Source of the DNA: Acidimicrobiaceae bacterium UBA7830
GTDB taxonomy: Bacteria > Actinomycetota > Acidimicrobiia > Acidimicrobiales > Ilumatobacteraceae
NCBI GenBank assembly: GCA_002501485.1
Contig: DLTS01000084.1
Coordinates: forward strand, 1 to 8,015
DNA: 8,015 nt
Reading direction: 5' to 3'
Shown: positions 1-4,593 of the stretch, in pieces
How positions within the stretch are numbered: the stretch's first letter is position 1
Layout: each line of letters opens with the position of its first letter
Notes under the pieces: generated by a model
Told to the model about the DNA's origin: nothing
The model's database searches: none
Seen by the model: the letters and a program-made list of their open reading frames with translations, nothing else
Translations under genes and position numbers: made by a program

Positions 1-871
1 CATCGTCATCAGCGAATCCGCAGATGACAGCCACCGGAATTTCATGCTCGCCCGCGATACGAGAGACTCCGCCAACCACTTTGCCCTCGAAGCTTTGCGC
101 ATCGAGATGCCCCTCGCCCGTAATTACCATGTCGGTGCGTTCAATGGCATCGAATAGACCGACCTCATCTGCCACAAGGTCGAAACCAGGTTCTATGACG
201 CCGCCAAGGGCAACAAGTCCTCCAGCGAGACCGCCTGCAGCACCTGAGCCCGACACCTCACGGACGTTGACTCCATAATCGGTTTCGTACACTTGTGCGA
301 GGCGTTGAAGTCGACCGGTGAGAAGTTCGACGTGAGAGGGCGTTGCTCCTTTTTGTGGACCAAACACTCGGGCCGCGTCAACGAAGGTGGCCGTGACATC
401 GCAGGCGATTCGAAGATCAATGCCCTTGAGACGACCTGGAGAACCGATGGCCTGCACTGCACCGAGCCCCCCATCGGTTGTGGCGGACCCGCCGAGACCG
501 ACAATGACTCGACGAGCGCCAACGGCGATTGCATGGAGGATGAGCTCTCCGACTCCAGCAGTTGTTGCATCGAGGGGACGGTTTGCATGGGCGCCACCGA
601 CGATCTCAAGCCCTGCGGCCTGCGCCATTTCGATAATGGCCGTGCGGCCGTCGAGTCGCCATCCAGCATCGAGAGGTGTCCCAAGAGGCCCTGTCACCTG
701 ATAATGTCGGTTTGCTCCGCCAAATACTTCGAGGAGCCCCTCACCTCCATCAGCGAGCGGCAACTCGACGACCTCATGCCCGAGATCCCAGCATGCATCA
801 CCGATAGCGGATGCGACCTCGTGGGCAGTGGCGGTGCCACGAAATTTGTCAACGGCGGCAAGTATTCGCAC
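1..871 (-). CDS. glxK: Glycerate kinase (glycerate kinase family, PF02595 type), 3' end cut by window edge
   Basis: Phosphorylates D-glycerate with ATP to 2- or 3-phosphoglycerate, a cytosolic step feeding glyoxylate, serine or sugar-acid carbon into glycolysis; the position phosphorylated cannot be told from sequence. About 290 residues are visible of a family usually near 370, so the C-terminus is missing. Read on the minus strand, the protein opens VRILAAVDKFRGT, matching the family start (xPDKFKGS). It then shows LADGGEGLLE (residues ~39-48), IIEMAQAAGLE (~79-89), GLGGSATTDGG (~125-135), GAAGGLAGG (~205-215) and VITGEGHLDAQSFEGK (~244-260), all family hallmarks. The GTG start at 871-869 is chosen because an in-frame TAG lies at 883-881 and homology begins at once. 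There is no Shine-Dalgarno; a TAGGTT box sits 6 nt upstream. It is divergent from the cysO-like gene. Family assignment is firm; the symbol is used loosely for the family. Confidence 0.93.
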   Translation of the reverse strand, partial: MRILAAVDKFRGTATAHEVASAIGDACWDLGHEVVELPLADGGEGLLEVFGGANRHYQVTGPLGTPLDAGWRLDGRTAIIEMAQAAGLEIVGGAHANRPLDATTAGVGELILHAIAVGARRVIVGLGGSATTDGGLGAVQAIGSPGRLKGIDLRIACDVTATFVDAARVFGPQKGATPSHVELLTGRLQRLAQVYETDYGVNVREVSGSGAAGGLAGGLVALGGVIEPGFDLVADEVGLFDAIERTDMVITGEGHLDAQSFEGKVVGGVSRIAGEHEIPVAVICGFADDD

Positions 872-877
872 TCCGAC

Positions 878-883
878 AACCTA
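878..883 (-). promoter_or_regulatory. Candidate -10 box (TAGGTT) of a leaderless glycerate kinase transcript
   Basis: On the minus strand TAGGTT occupies 883-878, followed by six bases (GTCGGA) and then the GTG start. This is the spacing expected if transcription begins at or next to the start codon. The first ten bases, TAGGTTGTCG, are identical to those upstream of the Nudix gene (6923-6932). No convincing -35 is visible. The box is seen directly; promoter function is inferred. Confidence 0.45.
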
Positions 884-887
884 CATG

Positions 888-900
888 AGCACAGTGTGCT
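888..900. promoter_or_regulatory. Perfect 13-bp inverted repeat, possible operator between divergent genes
   Basis: AGCACA-G-TGTGCT is a perfect dyad with 6-bp arms and a one-base centre. It lies in the 59-bp gap between the glycerate kinase and cysO-like starts. It is 4 bp upstream of the kinase -10 candidate and 18 bp upstream of the cysO -10 candidate, so a dimeric regulator bound here could affect both promoters. I do not recognise it as the site of a named regulator. A 6-bp-arm dyad in a gap this size can arise by chance (very roughly one in six). Confidence 0.35.
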
Positions 901-918
901 GAAATCCGACTGGTTCGG

Positions 919-924
919 TAGAGT
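919..924 (+). promoter_or_regulatory. Candidate -10 box (TAGAGT) of the cysO-like operon, leaderless
   Basis: TAGAGT is followed by six bases (TTTGTC) and the ATG at 931. No purine-rich Shine-Dalgarno lies at a normal distance, so a leaderless mRNA starting at the ATG is the simplest reading. This would be the main promoter for the cysO-like gene and the ATP-grasp gene, since the latter has no box of its own. Confidence 0.45.
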
Positions 925-930
925 TTTGTC

Positions 931-1206
931 ATGGCTGTAATCGTGCGTGTTCCAACCACCCTCCGCCCGCTGTCAGGGGGCGAAAAGCAAGTTGAAGTCA
1001 CATCCGGTTCCCTCTCAGATGTAATTACTGCGCTTGAGGGCGCCCACCCTGGGTTCGCCGATCGGCTACTTGATGAGAGTGGTGACCTGCGCAAGTTCGT
1101 GAATATTTTTGTTGATGACGACGATGTCCGTTATCTCGATGGGCTTTCCACCCCGGTGTCAGATGGTGTGACCGTGAGCATCATCCCGGCCGTGGCTGGC
1201 GGCTGA
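931..1206 (+). CDS. cysO: CysO-like sulfur carrier protein (MoaD/ThiS family)
   Basis: A 91-residue ubiquitin-fold protein. In Mycobacterium tuberculosis, CysO is activated at its C-terminal glycine, converted to a thiocarboxylate, and donates sulfur to O-phosphoserine through CysM to make cysteine; the protease Mec releases the product. The match is strong over the full length: an opening beta strand (VIVRVPTTLRPLSGG, residues 3-17), a mid-helix (SLSDVITALE, 27-36), the CysO-type stretch KFVNIFVDDDDVRY (55-68), and the C-terminal tail IIPAVAGG with the essential Gly-Gly. CysO is normally beside mec and cysM; neither is here. An ATP-grasp gene follows after 18 bp and is probably co-transcribed. 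The start gives the family's normal length (93 in mycobacteria, recalled). A different sulfur acceptor, or a MoaD/ThiS-like role, cannot be excluded. Confidence 0.9.
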   Translation: MAVIVRVPTTLRPLSGGEKQVEVTSGSLSDVITALEGAHPGFADRLLDESGDLRKFVNIFVDDDDVRYLDGLSTPVSDGVTVSIIPAVAGG

Positions 1207-1224
1207 CACATTCTCAAGACCAAA

Positions 1225-2115
1225 GTGCGGCCATCTGAGGTGGTTGAGTCGGATACGAAAAACATCGCTCTCGTCAGCGCCTCAGATCTCTCTCACCCAG
1301 ACTCTGATCTCCCACGGCTCATCTCAGCGCTTCAGGAGCTTGATATCGACGCTGAGGTCGTTGCCTGGGACGACGACATTGCATGGTCGAGCTATGACGC
1401 AGCGATCATTCGATCGACTTGGGATTACCACCGCCGGCGCGAAGAGTTCGATCACTGGTTGACGCGGGTGTCACAGCAGACTCAACTGTGGAACCCTCCA
1501 GAACTCATCCGGTGGAACAGCGACAAGCGCTATCTCGCTGACGTCGCCGCAAAAGGCCTACCCGTCGTACCAACGACAGTCGTTGACCGCAACGAGGACA
1601 TGTCGCAACGCCAACTGGCCGACATCGGCAGCGACATCGTTGTAAAACCGTCTGTCGGAGCGGGGTCGCATGGGGTACAGCGCTTCACCGGACAGCATGA
1701 GGCGGCACTCAGCTACTTGCGTGCGCTCATCGAATCTGGTGAAACCCCTCTTGTTCAGCCGTATCTGACCAACATAGATGCTCACGGAGAAGTTGGACTT
1801 GTCACGGCAGGCGGTGTGCTGAGCCACTCCTTTCATAAAGAAGCGATCCTGAACGGTGACCTTCAGAGGTCAAGTGACGGTCACGTGCTTGAGGTCATCA
1901 GCGCCTACACGCCGGATGAGAGTGAGTTGGCATTGTGTGATGGAGTGCTGGCACTGCTACCTGAAACGGCGTATGCCCGTATCGACATGCTGCCCACCGA
2001 TGATGGGCCTGTCATTTCTGAGATTGAACTCATTGAGCCTTCGCTCTTTCTCGAAGTCGACACCGGCGCTGTTTATCGGATCGCAGCGGCCTTCGCCTCA
2101 CTGGTTCGTCGATAG
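1225..2115 (+). CDS. ATP-grasp ligase of the DcsG-like (O-ureido-D-serine cyclo-ligase-related) family
   Basis: A predicted cytosolic ATP-dependent carboxylate-amine ligase of 296 residues; the substrate is unknown. DcsG closes the ring of D-cycloserine, but most relatives are uncharacterised, so the name marks family only. Visible marks in order: IALVSASDL (14-22) opening the N-terminal domain; RSTWDY (63-68); NPPELIRWNSDKRYL (90-104); GLPVVPT (111-117); the ATP-binding strand-loop VVKPSVGAGSHGV (139-151) with Lys141; LVQPYLTNIDAHGEVGLV (176-193); and the metal site around RIDML (252-256), Glu266, Glu268 and Glu271 in EIELIEPSLFLEVD. The GTG at 1225 is the first start in frame near the previous stop; another GTG at 1240 is possible, as homology only begins near residue 13. 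It lacks a Shine-Dalgarno and a TANNNT box, which fits translation from the cysO-like mRNA. hemQ follows after 10 bp. Confidence 0.85.
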   Translation: MRPSEVVESDTKNIALVSASDLSHPDSDLPRLISALQELDIDAEVVAWDDDIAWSSYDAAIIRSTWDYHRRREEFDHWLTRVSQQTQLWNPPELIRWNSDKRYLADVAAKGLPVVPTTVVDRNEDMSQRQLADIGSDIVVKPSVGAGSHGVQRFTGQHEAALSYLRALIESGETPLVQPYLTNIDAHGEVGLVTAGGVLSHSFHKEAILNGDLQRSSDGHVLEVISAYTPDESELALCDGVLALLPETAYARIDMLPTDDGPVISEIELIEPSLFLEVDTGAVYRIAAAFASLVRR

Positions 2116-2118
2116 CCT
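2113..2118 (+). promoter_or_regulatory. Candidate -10 box (TAGCCT) for hemQ, overlapping the upstream stop codon
   Basis: TAGCCT begins with the TAG stop of the ATP-grasp gene and is followed by seven bases (GAATAGC) before the ATG at 2126. This matches the spacing at the other starts in the window, so hemQ may have its own leaderless promoter in addition to read-through. The overlap with a stop codon makes a chance match more likely. Confidence 0.33.
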
Positions 2119-2125
2119 GAATAGC

Positions 2126-2779
2126 ATGCAAATGGACACTGGCGTCTGCGTTCTCCACCTTTTTTGTTCACCAAATGTGACAGTTGATCGCGCTGCACTG
2201 ACATCGGCCATCGCGGATGCGACATCAGCGGATTGCCAAGTGATCACGGCAGCAATGCTCGGTCACAAGGCCGACATCGGGGTGATGGCGATCAGCAGTG
2301 ACATGGCCGTGCTTCACTCGCTGCAAACTAATATGCAGCGAGCCGGTCTCAACATTCGTGAGAGCTACCTGAGCATCACCGAGGTAAGTGAGTACGCCAA
2401 AGGCCTCCCAGAAGAAGCCTTACGTGACAGGCTCTATCCGCAACTCCCTCCCGAAGGCAAGCCAGCGTTCTGCTTCTACCCGATGAGCAAGCGCCGCGAG
2501 GGCCATGCCAACTGGTATGCAACTCCGTTCGATCAGCGCTCAGCAATGATGATGGAGCACGGGAAAAGCGGTCGAGCCTTCGCTGGAAAAATTGTGCAAC
2601 TCGTTACTGCGTCAACGGGACTCGATTCCCACGAGTGGGGAGTCACGTTATTTGGCGTCAGTCTCGAGGTCATTAAAGACGTCGTGTACACGATGCGATT
2701 CGATAAGGGTTCGGCGATTTACGGAGAGTTTGGAGACTTTTTCGTTGGTTACCTTGCGCCAATCGACGATCTTGTCTGA
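2126..2779 (+). CDS. hemQ: Coproheme decarboxylase HemQ/ChdC (chlorite dismutase family)
   Basis: Converts coproheme to heme b by two peroxide-dependent decarboxylations, the last step of the coproporphyrin-dependent heme route of Gram-positive bacteria; cytosolic, usually pentameric. The 217-residue protein has the family core: RDRLYPQLPPE (100-110), FCFYPMSKRREG (115-126), NWY (129-131), MEHGKSGRAFAGK (143-155), EWGVTLF, then VVYTMRFDKGSAIYGEFG and FFVGYL. Tyr118 matches the catalytic radical tyrosine and His145 the heme-ligand histidine; their 27-residue separation equals the Tyr145/His172 spacing recalled for Staphylococcus aureus. It is about 30 residues shorter than usual, mainly at the N-terminus. 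The start is ATG 2126 (ATG 2132 also possible); the open frame continues back into the ATP-grasp gene, but that part has no HemQ character. No other heme gene is present. Identification is firm. Confidence 0.93.
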   Translation: MQMDTGVCVLHLFCSPNVTVDRAALTSAIADATSADCQVITAAMLGHKADIGVMAISSDMAVLHSLQTNMQRAGLNIRESYLSITEVSEYAKGLPEEALRDRLYPQLPPEGKPAFCFYPMSKRREGHANWYATPFDQRSAMMMEHGKSGRAFAGKIVQLVTASTGLDSHEWGVTLFGVSLEVIKDVVYTMRFDKGSAIYGEFGDFFVGYLAPIDDLV

Positions 2780-2807
2780 GCACATTCGATCTGCTGGTGG
2801 CAGCCAT

Positions 2808-4073
2808 TCATGTCGAGATTTCGACGCCCACGTCGTTGAAGATGTACTCGCGACCAGATTCATCAAATCTAAACTCTCGAAACCACGCCCGACTGAGTTC
2901 GCCTGTTGACGATAAATCAACCGCACCAGACCGGCCGTTGTAGTCGATCTGCAAGCCCTGATCGATAAGAGCGGCACAGTCCGCATACGTCGAGCACAAA
3001 CGTCCACCTGACGAGACAGAGGCCATCTGATTGGCAATTGCTCGTGGAGCATCAGTCCCGACTTGTCGAGCTGCGAGAGCAATGAGCACGACACAGTCAT
3101 AGGCGTTCGTTGAGAAGTAGCCGGTAGGGGCATCGACGGTCGTGACGAGTGCTCGGGCGGCCACACCAGTGATCTGTTCTCGGAGGCGGTTAGAAATGGT
3201 CGCAATGACGTCGGTGGCATCACGAAGGCTGTCATTGACAACTACGAACGGTGTAGAACGTTCGAGGTTATTCGGAAGAGCTGCATCGATTGCTGCAAGC
3301 ATTCGAGCGCCATCAGCGGTGTCACCAAGTACGGCGATTATTCGTGAACCAGTCTCAACGATTTGAAGAGCATCATCATCAAGATCAGGGTCAGCGCCCG
3401 AGAATGGCACGATTGAACTCAATGTCAGGCTCGGCCGACTTTCCACGGCGACTTCCAATGCAGTTGCTAGGCCCCGACCGTAGGGGTCGTCGAGATGCAC
3501 GATCGTGAGTGAGCCGCCACCGGTTCGAGCAGCCGTTCGAGCAAGCGCCGCCATTTGAAGGCTGTCACTTCCGACCGTGCGAAAAAACAGATTCGCATCC
3601 GGAAATCGGTCGAGCAGTAGCGAGGTTGCCGTCGGTGAACACGACAGTACCCCTGACTCCACGCTGCTATTGAGCATGCTGAGAGCGTTCAGCGACGATG
3701 CAGGACCAACGATTGCGTCGACGTCTGATTGCAAGACGATGTCGAGATCGTTCGAAGTCGACTCATCGACAAAGTCAACCTCAATCGGTCCTCCGAGCAC
3801 CCCTCCAGACGCGTTGATATCGCTCACGGCCAGACGAACTGCATTGTTCATCGGGGTGCCAATCTGTGCACCTGGACCGGTCGACGGCAGAAACGCCGCT
3901 ATTCGAACAACACCGTCCCCAGATTGTTGAACACCAACTGTCGTCGTAGGAAGATTCACCGTGAGGTCAGGGCTCGAAGCCGACGGTGTTCCACACGATG
4001 TTGCGATTACTGCGAAGAGGCCTGTGGTGAGCACAAATTTCGCAATAGATCGGTGACTCGTGCGAAAGACCAT
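2808..4073 (-). CDS. ABC-type branched-chain amino acid-binding lipoprotein (type I periplasmic binding protein)
   Basis: A predicted exported ligand-binding lipoprotein of 421 residues, of the LivK-like family (Peripla_BP_6 type); such proteins hand amino acids, amides or small acids to an ABC permease, though the ligand cannot be read here. The N-terminus has basic residues (RTSHRSIAK, 4-12), a hydrophobic core and a lipobox ending ATSC, so cleavage before Cys27 and lipid anchoring are expected. A Ser/Thr/Pro-rich linker (28-50) precedes the fold: VRIAAFLPSTGPGAQIG (56-72), AVRLAVSDINASGGVLGGPIE (78-98, hallmark), DAIVGPASS (119-127), FRTVGSDSLQ (164-173), VHLDDPYGRG (192-201). Near the end come Cys360 and Cys366 (CX5C), then IDYNGRSGAVDLSSTGE (376-392). 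The start at 4073 is preferred over 4151 because it begins the signal peptide and has a TANNNT box. No permease or ATPase gene lies in the window. Confidence 0.88.
   Translation of the reverse strand: MVFRTSHRSIAKFVLTTGLFAVIATSCGTPSASSPDLTVNLPTTTVGVQQSGDGVVRIAAFLPSTGPGAQIGTPMNNAVRLAVSDINASGGVLGGPIEVDFVDESTSNDLDIVLQSDVDAIVGPASSLNALSMLNSSVESGVLSCSPTATSLLLDRFPDANLFFRTVGSDSLQMAALARTAARTGGGSLTIVHLDDPYGRGLATALEVAVESRPSLTLSSIVPFSGADPDLDDDALQIVETGSRIIAVLGDTADGARMLAAIDAALPNNLERSTPFVVVNDSLRDATDVIATISNRLREQITGVAARALVTTVDAPTGYFSTNAYDCVVLIALAARQVGTDAPRAIANQMASVSSGGRLCSTYADCAALIDQGLQIDYNGRSGAVDLSSTGELSRAWFREFRFDESGREYIFNDVGVEIST
2812..2835. terminator. Two overlapping short hairpins near the hemQ/lipoprotein convergence
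   Basis: GTCGA-GATT-TCGAC (2812-2825) and CGACG-CCCA-CGTCG (2822-2835) are perfect 5-bp stems that share bases and so exclude each other. They lie about 32 nt past the hemQ stop, inside the 3' end of the convergent lipoprotein gene. There is no T-run on either strand, and the 28-bp gap itself (2780-2807) holds no convincing terminator. Offered as a weak candidate only. Confidence 0.18.
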
Positions 4074-4080
4074 GACGTCA
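4073..4080. repeat. TGACGTCA palindrome overlapping the lipoprotein start codon
   Basis: This 8-bp perfect palindrome spans the first base of the start codon and the spacer to the -10 box. The same eight bases recur at 6006-6013 (inside glnD) and 6938-6945 (overlapping the Nudix start). At 4073 and 6938 it would cover the predicted transcription start. Role unknown. Confidence 0.35.
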
Positions 4081-4085
4081 CGATA
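4080..4085 (-). promoter_or_regulatory. Candidate -10 box (TATCGT) of the lipoprotein gene, leaderless
   Basis: On the minus strand TATCGT (4085-4080) is followed by six bases (GACGTC) and the ATG at 4073-4071. It shares the TA step at 4084-4085 with the opposite-strand box of the divergent gene. No Shine-Dalgarno is present. Confidence 0.45.
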
Positions 4086-4089
4086 GAAG
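4084..4089 (+). promoter_or_regulatory. Imperfect -10 box (TAGAAG) of the 152-residue hypothetical gene
   Basis: TAGAAG keeps the TA but lacks the final T of TANNNT. Six bases (AGAACG) separate it from the ATG at 4096, the same spacing as at other starts. The purine-rich stretch 4085-4093 could instead act as a weak Shine-Dalgarno (GAAGAG), but a leader would then have to arise inside the divergent gene. Confidence 0.3.
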
Positions 4090-4095
4090 AGAACG

Positions 4096-4554
4096 ATGGG
4101 TGAAACGCCGTCGCCGGTTGACGACCTGCAACAGATGCTGCATGTGTGCATTCCCCGTTGGTTGGCGACGACAATGCTGGGAGTGCTCGAACATCAAGAG
4201 GTTTCCACCGATGCCGCCGCCTTAAGCGTGCAAGAAACCGCTGATCTAGTTTCCTCACGGCTGTTGCACGACCTTGACGAACTCCTTGAGACCGATCCTG
4301 ACTTTCAGCGGTCAAACCCGTTGGCGCTGATCAGAGATTCGCTCTCTGAGCCGAGTGATGTCTTGTCACAGCTTGGCGCACAGCCAGTGCCCAGAGACGA
4401 GTTCGCTCACACTGCGAATCCGGGCGACATCTTCGGGATGGCCCCCGCAACGTGGAGCGATATCGACGCTCGTTTACACGAACCCGGATTGCAATGGGGT
4501 GCATGGAAAGCGGCAACAATTCTGATGCGTCGTCGAGAAGAAGGCCTTCGCTGA
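4096..4554 (+). CDS. Hypothetical protein, 152 residues
   Basis: I do not recognise this protein. It has no signal peptide or membrane segment and is probably cytosolic and mostly helical. The N-terminal two thirds are acidic and leucine-rich (for example SSRLLHDLDELLETDPDF, 53-70), suggesting amphipathic helices. The C-terminal third looks the most constrained: DEFAHTANPGDIFGMAP (101-117), then WSDIDARLHEPGLQWGAWKAA (120-140 with Trp120, Trp134, Trp137), then a basic end MRRREEGLR. Its start is 22 bp from the divergent lipoprotein start, and it is followed 39 bp later by glnD in the same direction, so it may be co-transcribed with glnD. It is likely a real gene because it fills the space tightly, keeps reading-frame composition like its neighbours, and no competing frame is better. 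A later ATG at 4135 is possible. Confidence 0.75.
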   Translation: MGETPSPVDDLQQMLHVCIPRWLATTMLGVLEHQEVSTDAAALSVQETADLVSSRLLHDLDELLETDPDFQRSNPLALIRDSLSEPSDVLSQLGAQPVPRDEFAHTANPGDIFGMAPATWSDIDARLHEPGLQWGAWKAATILMRRREEGLR

Positions 4555-4580
4555 CGGCGACGGTCGGCTGAGATTGCATC

Positions 4581-4586
4581 TACCCT
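4581..4586 (+). promoter_or_regulatory. Candidate -10 box (TACCCT) of glnD, leaderless
   Basis: TACCCT is followed by seven bases (GTCGCAT) and the ATG at 4594. It lies in the 39-bp gap after the hypothetical gene, which holds no Shine-Dalgarno near the ATG and no clear hairpin. A proper -35 is not evident. Confidence 0.43.
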
Positions 4587-4593
4587 GTCGCAT

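Noticed and set aside
881..886. ATG immediately followed by TAG upstream of glycerate kinase (a start-stop minimal ORF)
   Set aside because: It overlaps the candidate -10 box and would lie upstream of the predicted transcript start, so it is probably not in the mRNA.
293..940. 215-codon open frame on the plus strand opposite glycerate kinase
   Set aside because: It has no recognisable motifs and lies antisense to a protein with all glycerate kinase signatures; it also runs into the cysO-like start.
1856..2125. N-terminal extension of hemQ reaching back into the ATP-grasp gene (307 residues)
   Set aside because: The extra 90 residues are out-of-frame ATP-grasp sequence with no HemQ resemblance; the family core begins near the ATG at 2126.
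2793..2804. GCTG-GTGG-CAGC hairpin in the hemQ/lipoprotein gap
   Set aside because: A 4-bp stem that cannot be extended is too weak to call.
2648..3241. 197-codon minus-strand frame across the hemQ/lipoprotein junction
   Set aside because: It overlaps two well-supported genes in other frames and has no domain character.
4074..4151. Upstream start of the lipoprotein gene giving a 447-residue product
   Set aside because: It would bury the signal peptide behind 26 residues and overlap the start of the divergent gene; the start at 4073 gives a normal lipoprotein N-terminus.
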